Origin: Burkholderiaceae bacterium
GTDB lineage: Bacteria > Pseudomonadota > Gammaproteobacteria > Burkholderiales > Burkholderiaceae_E
Length of the DNA: 64,000 nucleotides
NCBI GenBank assembly: GCA_027493945.1
Contig: JAOSJU010000001.1
Coordinates: forward strand, 3,654,484-3,718,483
Direction: 5' to 3'
Position numbers and translations under genes: made by a program. Below are positions 55,839-64,000 of the stretch, one piece after another (the first letter of the stretch is position 1; the number at the start of each line of letters is the position of its first letter). Below the pieces are notes generated by a model. It saw nothing but the letters and a program-made list of their open reading frames with translations, made no database searches and had not been told where the DNA came from.

Positions 55839-56027
55839 ATGGCCACTGCGAGAACCACCAAGCGCCGCTGGGAGACGCTGGACCCGCGGACCCCGGCCGC
55901 CGAGCGCAATCTGATGGACGTCGACCCGCAGGTCTACAGCGAATTCCTGAAGCGACTCGATCGCCCGGCCCGGCCCAATGAGCGACTGCGGCGAACGATG
56001 CACAGCAAGGCGCCTTGGCTCCGATGA
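55839..56027 (+). CDS. Orphan TacA-like (DUF1778-type) antitoxin C-terminus
   Basis: 62 aa. NLMDVDPQVYSEFLKRLDRP, ARPNERLRRTMHSKAPW matches the C-terminal toxin-binding part of TacA/DUF1778 antitoxins (F-x-x-LD-P-PNxRLRR-x-PW). The usual ribbon-helix-helix N-terminus is replaced by a basic stretch (MATARTTKRRWE). No GNAT toxin gene follows. It may be a degraded or solo antitoxin. Confidence 0.6.
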   Translation: MATARTTKRRWETLDPRTPAAERNLMDVDPQVYSEFLKRLDRPARPNERLRRTMHSKAPWLR

Positions 56028-56226
56028 ATCTGCAGTGGATCCGATGACGCTGATGGGCTCGGTCGCCAGTCTGCGGGATCGCGCCAGGTCCGAATCGTCG
56101 GGGCGCGCCGCGCGCGGCCGCGCGCAGCCCGTGGACGGCTGATCGGCTCTCCGGACTCATGCCCACGCGCGACCTTCTGCGCCCCGGCACGGCCACCGCT
56201 ATCGACGTATCGTGTGCCGGCGCCGA

Positions 56227-57036
56227 TCAGGCTGCCGCCCGATCCCGACGCCGTGGCCCCGTCCTCGACGTGCTCGTGTCCGCGCTCGCGGGGGCAGCCG
56301 CTTCGCCTCCGTCCACCGTCAGCAACCGATGCACGCTGCGCAGGTGCGCGCGCATATCGCGCACCGCCGCATCGGCGTCGCGCGAAGCGAGCAGGGCGAG
56401 GAACCGCCTGCGCGCCTGGATGAGGTCGCGCTTCGTGCGCGCGCCGGCGGAAACCCGGGCGCGGAGGTATCCCATCAGGATCTCGGTCAGCGAGTCGACG
56501 ATGAGGGACAGCGCCGCGTTGTGGCTGGCAGCGGCGAGAAGCCGGTAGAACTCCCGCGAGCACTCGATACGGGCGATGTAGTCGCCCGAGCGCGTCACTT
56601 CCTCGGTGGCGTCGATGTTTCGCCGCCAGTGCGGCGAGATCGGCCCGAGTCGCCCGCTCGCAGGCGAGGCGCACGACGGCGTCCTGGATGTGCAGCCGCG
56701 CCTCGGTGAGCTCGTCCATCGAGATCGACCCGAGGTGCATCATGTCCTGCACGACCTGCGTAATGCTGCCCGGGTCGCCCTGGCGGATGAAGGCGCCACC
56801 CTTGGCGCCCTTGCGAAGTTCGACGATTCCCGGCACGCTCGAGCGTGTGCAGTGCCTCGCGCACGGCGTTCCGGCCGACGCCGAGCTGGAGCGCCAGCTC
56901 GCGCTCGGCCGGAAGCTTGTCCCCGGGCGCCAGCGCCCCGGCCGCGAGTTGATCGCGTATCCGCTCGCAGATCCTCCTCGAAGGCGCGGCGTGGCCGGAT
57001 GGGCTCGAAGGCGATCCGGCGCGACGGGGCGTTCAC
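56227..57036 (-). CDS. GntR/FadR-family regulator, three frameshifts
   Basis: About 270 codons. The winged HTH reads GDKLPAERELALQLGVGRNA then VREALHTLERAG; the FCD ligand domain follows (TEARLHIQDAVVRLACERAT, then RIECSREFYRLLAAASHNAA and SLIVDSLTEILMGYLRARVS). Frame changes near 56970, 56845 and 56610 cancel out. GTG57036 begins 1 bp after the enoyl-CoA hydratase stop, so it is cotranscribed with it. It probably controls this acyl-CoA cluster via the palindrome at 57885. Confidence 0.82.
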
Positions 57037-57037
57037 T

Positions 57038-57841
57038 TCAGCGGCCCGTGAACTTCGGCTTGCGCTTCTCGACGAACGCGCGGACCGCCTCGCGATGATC
57101 GCTGGTCTGGAAGGTGCACATCTCGAGCGCGTAGGAAGCGTCCATGATCAGGTTGAACTGGTCCTTGATGGCCTTGTTGATCGCCAGCTTCGTCCACCGG
57201 ATCGCCCAAGGCGCGCCATCGGCGAGCTCCTGCGCGAGCGCCCGTGCCCCGGGCAGCACATCGTCCGCCGGCAGCGCGTAGTTTACAAGCCCGATGCGCT
57301 CGGCTTCGACCGCGCCGATCAGGTTGCCGCGCATCAGGAACTCCTTCGCCCGGTTCGGGCCCACGAGCATCGGCCAGATGACGGCGCCGCCGTCACCGGC
57401 GACCAGGCCGATCTTGACGTGCGGGTCGCCGATGCGGGCGGCCTGCGCGGCGACCGTGACGTCGCACAGCAGGGCCACGGTGGCCGCGAGCCCGATGCAG
57501 TCGCCGTTGATCGCGCAGACAATCGGCTTTTCGCAGTCGAGGATGTTCTGCACGATCCGCCGGCCGCCGCTGGGCTCGAGCATTGCGCCTTCCTCGAAGA
57601 CGTCGCCGCCGGGCCGGTCCTGCATGCCCTTGACGTTGCCGCCGACGCTGAAGTATTTGCCGGAGCCGGTGAGCAGGATCGCGTTGACGTCCTCGTCGCG
57701 CGCCAGGTCGGCCCAGACGTCCTGCAACTCGACGTGGAAGCGGTGCTCGATCCGGTTGCCAGTCTCGGGGCGGTTCAGCGTGACGGTCGCCACGCGATCG
57801 ACCTTCACGATCTCTAGGCACTCGTAGCGGGAGTAGTCCAT
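57038..57841 (-). CDS. Enoyl-CoA hydratase/isomerase (crotonase family)
   Basis: 267 aa, clean frame. Crotonase hallmarks: TGSGKYFSVGGNVKGM for the first oxyanion strand, IVCAINGDCIGLAATVALLC for the second, and KIGLVAGDGGAVIWPMLVG. I chose ATG57841 with AGAGGA upstream rather than the ATG at 57862. It hydrates or isomerises an enoyl-CoA; the exact substrate is unknown. Divergent from an acyl-CoA dehydrogenase gene. Confidence 0.9.
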   Translation of the reverse strand: MDYSRYECLEIVKVDRVATVTLNRPETGNRIEHRFHVELQDVWADLARDEDVNAILLTGSGKYFSVGGNVKGMQDRPGGDVFEEGAMLEPSGGRRIVQNILDCEKPIVCAINGDCIGLAATVALLCDVTVAAQAARIGDPHVKIGLVAGDGGAVIWPMLVGPNRAKEFLMRGNLIGAVEAERIGLVNYALPADDVLPGARALAQELADGAPWAIRWTKLAINKAIKDQFNLIMDASYALEMCTFQTSDHREAVRAFVEKRKPKFTGR

Positions 57842-57855
57842 CTGTTGGTCCTCTG

Positions 57856-57901
57856 TTGACATCGGAATTGACGTTGAATAGTATGAATGGGAGATCCATT
57901 C
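57856..57901 (+). promoter_or_regulatory. Promoter and operator for the acyl-CoA dehydrogenase operon
   Basis: TTGACA (57856-57861), 17-bp spacer, TAGTAT (57879-57884, 4/6). Directly after it, GAATGG-GAGAT-CCATTC (57885-57901) is a perfect 6-bp-arm palindrome covering the expected transcription start, a typical repressor site. The adjacent GntR-type regulator is the obvious candidate. Confidence 0.7.
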
Positions 57902-57965
57902 CCGACAAGACCCTTTCAGCAGACTTGGCGCCCGACGACCGCGCGCCCGCCCCGGAGCCGGATTC

Positions 57966-59103
57966 ATGAAGTTCAACGAAGAGCAGGTCGCGTTTCGCGA
58001 CAGCATCCGCCGCATGGTGGAGCGGCACGTCGCGCCGATCGCGGCCGAGATCGACGAGACCGACCGATTTCCCACCGAGCTCGTGAAGCTGTACGGCGAG
58101 ATGGGCCTGATGCAGCTCTGGGTGCCCGAGCGCTACGGTGGGCCGGACGGCAACCTGACGATGATGTGCATCGCGCGCGAGGAGATCTCGCGCGTCTCGC
58201 CCGCCTGCGGCTCGATCGCAGGGCTGAACACGATGTTCATCATGCCGCTGCTGCACTTCGGCTCGGAGGAGCAGCGCCGGCACTTCCTGCCGATCGTCGC
58301 GAAGGGCGGTGTCGTGACCGCGATCGCGATCTCCGAGCCGCAGGCCGGTTCCGACGTCAGCGCGATGACCACCCGGGCCGTGCGCGACGGCGACAGCTAC
58401 GTCATCAATGGCCGCAAGCAGTGGTGCAGCTACGGCGTCGAGGCCGAGTACATCGTGGTCATGGCGCGCACCTCGGGCGATCACGGCGCGGAAGGGATCA
58501 GCGCGTTCGTGATCGAGCCGAAGAAGATGAAGGGCGTCTCCTTCGGTCGGCACGAGCGCAAGATGGGCTGGCGCGGTGCACCGAACACGCCGATCTTCCT
58601 CGACAACGTACGGGTACCGGCGCATTACCTGATCGGCGAGGAAGGCAAGGGATTCAAGGCGTCGATGCGCGCGCTCGACCTCAACCGCCCGACGATCGGA
58701 GCGCAGTCGGTCGGCTTTGGCGGGGGGCGCGCTCGATGCATCGGTGGCCTACGTGAAGGAGCGCAAGCAGTTCAGGCGCAGGATCGGCGAGTTCGGGGCA
58801 TCCAGTTCATGCTCGCCGACATGGTCATGCAGATCGAGGCGTCGCGCGCGCTGATCTACGAGTGCGCGCGCCGGCGACGAAGGCGACTGGGATCGCCTGA
58901 ACGTTCTGGCGAGCATGGCGAAGTGCTTCGCCAGCGACATGGCCATGCGCGTGACGACCGACGCCGTGCAGGTCTTCGGCGGCTACGGCTACACGAAAGA
59001 TTATCCGGTGGAGCGCATGATGCGCGACGCCAAGCTCGCCCAGATCTTCGAGGGCACCAACCAGATCCAGCGGCTCGTCATCGCTCGGCACCTGCTTGCG
59101 TAG
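57966..59103 (+). CDS. Acyl-CoA dehydrogenase, frameshifted in the C-terminal third
   Basis: About 379 codons. [20 protein letters not shown], then [34 protein letters not shown] and [17 protein letters not shown] give a clean FAD/acyl domain. The C-terminal part ([20 protein letters not shown], then [20 protein letters not shown] and [11 protein letters not shown] with the catalytic-loop Glu) appears after shifts near 58727, 58790 and 58870. It introduces a 2,3-double bond into an acyl-CoA. Followed 32 bp later by a solute receptor gene. Confidence 0.88.
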
Positions 59104-59135
59104 GTCGCGGGCCGGCTCAACCCGGGAGGAGAACC

Positions 59136-60108
59136 ATGAACAGACTCGCTCGTTACCTGACTGCGACCCTGCTCTGCGCCGTTGCGGCGGGGCAGGGGCG
59201 CAGCAGGCCTTTCCGTCGAAGCCGATCAGGCTCGTCGTGCCCTACGCCCCGGGCGGCACCACCGACATCATGGCGCGGGCACTGCAGGCGCCGATGTCGG
59301 ACGACCTCAGGCAGACCGTCGTCGTCGGCAACAAGGCTGGTGCCGGCGGTTCGATCGCGATGAAGGACACGGCGAACGCGGCCCCCGACGGCTACACGGT
59401 CGTGTTCGTGAACAACGGCAACGTCGCCGTGACGCCGGTCATGCAGAAAGATCCGGGTTACGACGGCATCCGCAGCTTCGCGCCGATCGGGATGGTCGCG
59501 TCTCGCCGATGCTCGTCGTCGTCAACGGCGAGGTGCCGGTGAGCGACCTGGAAGGGATTCATCGACTACGCGAAGAAGAATTCCGGCAAGCTCGAGACGG
59601 CCACGGCCGGCCCCCGGCTCGTTCGGTCACCTGTCGAAAGAACTGTTCCTGCGTGCCGCCGGGCTGCAGATGGTGCACGTGCCGTACAAGGGGGCAGGCG
59701 CCGACGCTGAACGCGGTGCTGGGCGGCGAGGTGAAGCTGCTCATTACATCGCCGTCGTCGGCGATGAACAGCCAGATTGCCGTGGGCAAGCTCAAGCTGC
59801 TGGGCGTCGGCACGGCCGCTGAGTCGCCGCTTATATCGGCACGCCGACCGTCGCGTCGGTGCTCCCCGGCTATCAGGCGGAGTCGTGGTTCGCGCTGCTC
59901 GCTCCGGCCGGCACGCCGGCGGACGTCATCGCGAAGCTGAATCGGGCCCTGAACAAGGCGTTGGCGATGCCCGACCTGCAGAAGCGGTTGAACACGTTCG
60001 GGCTCGTCGCCGTGTCGAGCACGCCCGAGCAACTGCGCGAAAGCATCGCGGCCGAGGTCAAGCGCTGGGGCTCCGGTGATCCGCGAATCCGGTATCAAGG
60101 TCGAATGA
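59136..60108 (+). CDS. TctC/Bug-family tripartite tricarboxylate-transporter receptor, several frameshifts
   Basis: About 324 codons. GGGAGGAG precedes ATG59136 and a signal peptide (YLTATLLCAVAAG). In successive frames: FPSKPIRLVVPYAPGGTTDI, then VVGNKAGAGGSIAMKDTANA, PTLNAVLGGEVKLLITSPSS, VGKLKLLGVGTAAESPL and ESWFALLAPAGTPADVIAKL, the Bug-fold. Shifts near 59195, 59508, 59555, 59620, 59690 and 59830. It binds a carboxylate, perhaps the substrate of the surrounding catabolic genes. No TctA/TctB permease genes are in the window. Confidence 0.82.
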
Positions 60109-60150
60109 CCTGCGGGTTCCACGCAGGATCCGGCACGATTGAAGGCTGCG

Positions 60151-61221
60151 ATGACCGACGCTCCGGAAACGCTTGCGACGGATTTGCCCGGCGACGGAGC
60201 GGCGCCTGCTCCAGGATTCGGTCCGCGGTTTCCTCGGGGAGGCGGCCGGTCGTGGGCGCGGTCGAGCGGGGCGCCGACCCGGCGGCGCTCCGCCGCATCT
60301 GTTGCGCCAGCTCGCCGGCCAAAGGGCATCGCGGCGCTCGGTGCTGATTCGATAGAGAGGGCGGGGTGCGGGAACTGGTGGTCGTCCTCCAGGAGCTCGG
60401 CCGCGCGGCTTGCCCAGCGCCGCTGATCGAGCAGGTCTACTCAGCACGGCCTTCGGGGAGAGCCGTCGCGACCAGCCTGAGGCCATGGCGAGGGTGCTCG
60501 CCGACGTGCGTCGTGGCGATGCATATCCGTGCCTGTCGTTCGGCGCGGCCGATCCCGACGCGGCGCCGGCGTGGTGTCGATCGACCGGGCGCGGTGTCCA
60601 GGCGGTGAACTTCAAATCCCGAAGGTGCGAGCGCGTTTACCATCTCGTCGCCGTGGTCGGCGACGACCCGGCTCTGGCCTTCGTCGGGAAACCCAAGAGT
60701 AACGCTTGTGCCAAAGTCGCGACCACCGCAAGCCGGAATGGACAGGCTCTGCCGGATCGACCTGCGAGGCGCGCCGCTGTCGTTGCCGACGATCCAGGAG
60801 CTCGTCGGCGACCTGCTCTGGATCTCGCGGTTTGGCCTACGTGGCGCGCGCGCGCCGGGGGCGCAGCCGACCGCACGTTCGAGCTCGTCGTACAGTATGC
60901 GAGGATCGCCGGCAGTTCGACCCAGCCGATCGGCCGCTTCGGGCGGTCCAGCACAAGCTCGCCGACAACCTGCTCGCATTGAAGGCCGTGCAAAGGGCGA
61001 GCCTCGACAATGCCGCTGCCACCGCGATCAGGGGGCGGAACAGTGGCGAAGTTTCGCTGCGGCCACCTGCGCGTACGCTGGCCCCGCATTGCGCCAGGTT
61101 TTCGCTGGAGAATCACCATGCCTTCAGCGCAATCGGCTACGTTTTTTTCCGAGCTCCGCTCATTTCAGGCGGGTGCACGTCAGCGCCCGGCAAGGCATGA
61201 CAACCATCGTGCCTCGCGCGA
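60151..61221 (+). pseudogene. Acyl-CoA dehydrogenase (first of a pair), heavily frameshifted
   Basis: Pieces in order: RRLLQDSVRGFLGEAAG (N-terminal helix), RELVVVLQELGRAACPAPLI, AVVGDDPALAF, then ELVVQYARI, QPIGRF and VQHKLADNLLALKAVQRASL (C-terminal helix bundle). These match the shorter partner-type acyl-CoA dehydrogenases that pair with a second dehydrogenase. At least ten frame changes; the end is approximate. It directly precedes a second dehydrogenase gene. Confidence 0.65.
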
Positions 61222-62368
61222 GTGCCCGAGCTCGACCTCGAGCATCCGCCAACGCATTCCGCCAGAGGTGCGGTCTTGGCTCACCGGGCACCGCCGGCGG
61301 AGCGACGGGAGCTACGAAGCTCTGAAAGGCGCACTGCGATTCTGATCCGCGGTTCGCGCGCGAGCTCGGCGAGACAGGGTGATTGGGCTGACTCGCCTGC
61401 GCACTTCGGTACAGAGCGCTCCTTACCACTGGATGGCCTTCCCCGAGGAAATGCATCGCGCTGGCGCGCCCCGCGCCGTGGCGCACTGATCCGTGCAGTG
61501 GCGTGGATGAGCTTCGGCTGCCCGGAGCAGCAGGGCGCTACCCAGCCGGTCGCCGCGGCGCGGGCGGAGGAGGGGCGGCATGGTACAGCGAGCCCGGCCT
61601 GGGCCCGATCTCGCTCGATCCGCACGACCGCGGTGCGTGACGGCGACGAAAGGTCATCAACGGCCAGAAGATGGGACTACCACCACAGCGGTTTCATGTG
61701 TCGCGGCTGCCCGAAAACTGACCTGGCGGCGTGCCGCGCAATGCGGTGATCAGGCATGTTCGTCGTTACCGACACGCCCGGCATCACGCGCCGGCCGATC
61801 CTCGCGGACGATGTACGACGGCGAGTTCCTGCAACACGTTCCTCGATGACGTCCAGTCCCGCTCGATGTGCCGCGTGGGCGACGCCCGCCGTGGCTGGGA
61901 AATCCTTTCGTCGGTCGTCGCTGGCACCGAGCGCGCATTCGTGGGTGCGGGTATCCTGATGAAGCCTGCGCGGCAGTTCGAAGAGTTGTGCGCATCACAC
62001 GTTCGCGGATCGGCGGCCGACGGCTGGCCCAGACTCGATCCGCTCGTGCGAGACGCGCTCGGCGACTACGCGGCACAGATCGAGGTCGGCCGGCAGGTGC
62101 TCGACCAGTCGCGATCCTCGCGCGGCGACATGCCGACCTGGGAAGCTGCGGTCACGAAGGTGGTTCGCTGCGAGCTGATGGAGCGATTCCATGAGTCGGC
62201 TCTCTACATGCTCGGGATGGAGGCAACGTTGTCCGCGAACGCGCTCGGTGCTCCGATGCGCGGCGGTCTTTCAGCAGTTGCGCCATTAGCTGATGTGGGT
62301 GATCGGCATCGGCGCAACGAGATCCAGCGCAGCCTGATCGCGCAGCGCGCGCTGGACTGCCCAGGTAG
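61222..62368 (+). pseudogene. Acyl-CoA dehydrogenase (second of a pair), frameshifted
   Basis: GTG61222 begins PELDLE. The middle shows MAFPEEMHRAGAPRA, a YSEPGLGSD segment (the conserved substrate-binding loop) and DGDE/NGQKMG. The C-terminal half is one long clean frame (CRVGDARRGWEILSSVVAGT, then ALGDYAAQIEVGRQVLDQSR and ELMERFHESALYMLGMEATL), ending GLPR at 62366-62368 after a shift. Together with the preceding gene it may encode a heteromeric acyl-CoA dehydrogenase. Confidence 0.68.
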
Positions 62369-62399
62369 GCGGTCGGGAAACGTCATGGAGAAGGAACAC

Positions 62400-63585
62400 A
62401 TGTCGAACAGGACCGACGCGTTGGACGGCGTGCGCGTCGTCGATTTCACGATCGTGATGTCGGGCCCGATGTGCACGCGCGCGCTGGCCGATGCCGGGGC
62501 CGACGTCATCAGATCGAGTCGCCCGAGGGCGACATGGTTCGGCATCGCCCGCCGTTTCGAGGCGGCATCTAGCACGTACTTCGCGGCGATGAACTGCGGC
62601 AGCGGAGCATGGTGCTCGACCGGCACACGGCCCCCGGGGCGGCAGGCGGCTTTGCGAACTGGCGAAGCAGGCGGACGTCGTGGTCGAGAACTTCCGACCT
62701 GGGTAATGAAGCGCCTCGGCCTCGACTACGAGACACTCGAACGCGACAACCCGCGTCTCGTACTGCTCGATCGGTTTTCGGCCAGACCGGGCCGATGTCC
62801 CGTGCGCCAGCGTACGCGCCGATCATCCACGCCGCGTCGGGCTTGGCGACGCCTACGCCCGCTATCAGGGCGACGCTCTCGAGGCCGGCGAACAACGGCA
62901 TCTTCATCGCCGACGTCCTCGGGGCGATCAACGCGGCCAGCGCCATCCAGACCGCGCTGCTCCAGCGCTACCGCACCGGACGCGGGCAGTGCGTCGACGT
63001 GTCACTGATGGATTCGGTGCTGGAAGCTAGATCATGAAGTCCAGAACGCGCAGTTCCCCGCCGAACAGCAGCGCGGAGTCCTACCAGGCCGTGCGCGCTC
63101 AACGATGGATGGGTGATGGTGGCGGCGATCACGCCGCCGCAATCTTTGCGGCGCTGTTCGACGTAATCGGCTTTCGGAGGGCAGACCGATCCGAGGTTCT
63201 CCACCTTCCGTCTCGCCGAGAAGGAAGTAACCAACTGGGATGCGCTGCTGCGGATCATCGAAGGCTGGACTTCGCAGCACTGCCGCTCGACTGCGAGCTC
63301 GCAGATGAAGGCTGGCGTGCCTTGCTCGCTAACTATCGCACCGTGGGCGGGCAATGTCCGACCCGCAGGCGATGCACCGGCCGGTCGATGGCGATGATCG
63401 GCTCGAAGGCGAAACCTTCAAGTCGCCAACGCGCCGTACAAGCTGTCGGACAGTCAGGTTCAAGGGGCGAAACGTGTTGCCGCATCTGGGCGGACACCGG
63501 AGAAGGTGCTGCAGTCCCGGTGCTCAGGTACGGCCAGCGCAAGGTTTGCCCAGATGCGATACCCAGGGGGCGTTCAGCGCGGTGA
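62400..63585 (+). pseudogene. CaiB/BaiF CoA-transferase, heavily frameshifted
   Basis: GGAGAAGGA precedes ATG62400. TDALDGVRVVDFTIVMSGPM, then CTRALADAGADVI, YFAAMNCG, ADVVVENFRP, GVMKRLGLDYETLERDNPRL and FGQTGPMS, FIADVLGAINAASAIQTALL, TGRGQCVDVSLMDSVLE are consecutive pieces of a class-III CoA-transferase, including the VSLMDS catalytic-Asp region. The last third (WVMVAAITP, then FRLAEKEVTNWDALLRIIEG) follows. It moves CoA between acyl groups, feeding the dehydrogenases. Confidence 0.72.
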
Positions 63586-63674
63586 CCGGCGCCAGCGGTA
63601 ACCAGGTACGTGCCGCCCAATCTGGCGAGCGCCTGCCAGCCGTACTGGACACTGCGGCGCCGCGCCGCCGATCA

Positions 63675-64000
63675 TCACGGATTCCCCAGAAAATCGCGCT
63701 TACCGATCCCGACACTCCGATCTGGCACTGCAGGATGTTGTGAGCCGTCGATAACATTGAAGTACACGTTCAGAATCAGATGGCCCCCCAGCAACTGCCT
63801 CCGCTTAGCCAGCGCGTTTCCTTGCCGGTGACCCGGGGGCTTTGATTCGCCATACTCAACGGTTGCGTCGTCCAGCTCCGGCGGTACGCTGCGGATGAAC
63901 TCGACGCTGCGGGCGATACGCACCTTCAGTTCGGCCAGCGACTTCTCGTTGTCTTCGTAGTACGGCACTTCCATTCCCGCCAGGCGCGCCACCACGCTTC
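63675..64000 (-). CDS. DUF1993-family protein (5' end outside the window, frameshifted)
   Basis: Minus-strand VVARLAGMEVPYYEDNEKSL, then AELKVRIARSVEFIRSVPPE begins the readable part and VYFNVIDGSQ, VGIGKRDFLGNP ends it. This matches DUF1993, a DinB-like helical-bundle family. A segment between (after GESKPPG) is out of frame. The start lies beyond 64000. Confidence 0.7.
   Translation of the reverse strand, partial: SVVARLAGMEVPYYEDNEKSLAELKVRIARSVEFIRSVPPELDDATVEYGESKPPGHRQGNALAKRRQLLGGHLILNVYFNVIDGSQHPAVPDRSVGIGKRDFLGNP

Overview
The window is very GC-rich DNA (about 68-70 % by eye) from what looks like a Burkholderiales-type betaproteobacterium. It carries a sox thiosulfate-oxidation cluster, two HAAT/Liv-type ABC uptake operons, a TctC/Bug-type solute receptor, acyl-CoA dehydrogenase and CoA-transferase catabolic genes, a CbrA-like symporter/histidine kinase and a glycogen operon. 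Start codons are often GTG, and neighbouring genes commonly overlap by ATGA or GTGA. I saw no rRNA, tRNA, IS element or CRISPR array.

Layout. 0-3.9 kb: end of a sox cluster (soxA 3' end, soxX, soxB, periplasmic thioredoxin, GlcG/HbpS-like protein, small membrane protein). 3.9-5.1 kb: outer-membrane phospholipase A. 5.1-11.8 kb (minus): livG-livH-livM-substrate-binding protein-livF-acyl-CoA synthetase operon, suggesting uptake of an organic acid followed by CoA activation. 11.9-16.8 kb: MliC-like secreted protein, DUF2868/DUF3482 membrane-GTPase pair, WYL regulator, small DUF6494 protein. 16.8-21.9 kb (minus): DUF2083 short-chain-acyl regulator, single-domain response regulator, small membrane protein and symporter-linked histidine kinase. 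It is divergent from a second ABC operon (22.1-27.1 kb) that contains a permease-ATPase fusion. 27.1-32.6 kb (minus): glgC-glgP-glgA, followed by stress-type genes (DUF2934, LEA-2/WHy, DUF808, membrane Mrr-like protein) and a Pat-type acetyltransferase. 38.4-41.7 kb: ABC1/UbiB kinase-like gene, then a CcdA/thioredoxin/DsbA thiol-redox cluster, divergent from fadL. 43-49 kb: IclR regulator, phytoene-desaturase-like oxidoreductase, CoxG-like protein, 2H phosphoesterase, nucleotidyltransferase and rsgA.

49-56 kb is a toxin-antitoxin island: a HigBA-like pair, TumE/TumA, an AbrB antitoxin with truncated VapC, RelE with an HTH antitoxin, ParD/ParE and an orphan TacA-like antitoxin. Embedded in it are broken NUDIX/NrtR-type and ADP-ribosylglycohydrolase gene ends, plus a DsrC/TusE-like protein that lacks the usual C-terminal cysteine. 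Three of the TA operons have near-consensus promoters whose -10 box ends 6-7 bp before the start codon, with palindromes over the promoter: a recurrent leaderless, self-repressing architecture. 56-63.6 kb is an acyl-CoA catabolic cluster (GntR regulator, enoyl-CoA hydratase, three acyl-CoA dehydrogenases, TctC receptor, CaiB/BaiF CoA-transferase). The window ends in a DUF1993 gene.

Quality caveat. Many genes are interrupted by single-base shifts although residues on both sides match one family and total lengths stay family-typical. The density is very uneven: almost none at 10-27 kb, one per roughly 50-150 bp at 31-39, 44-46 and 59-63.6 kb. This looks like residual consensus error more than decay, so boundaries in those blocks are approximate.
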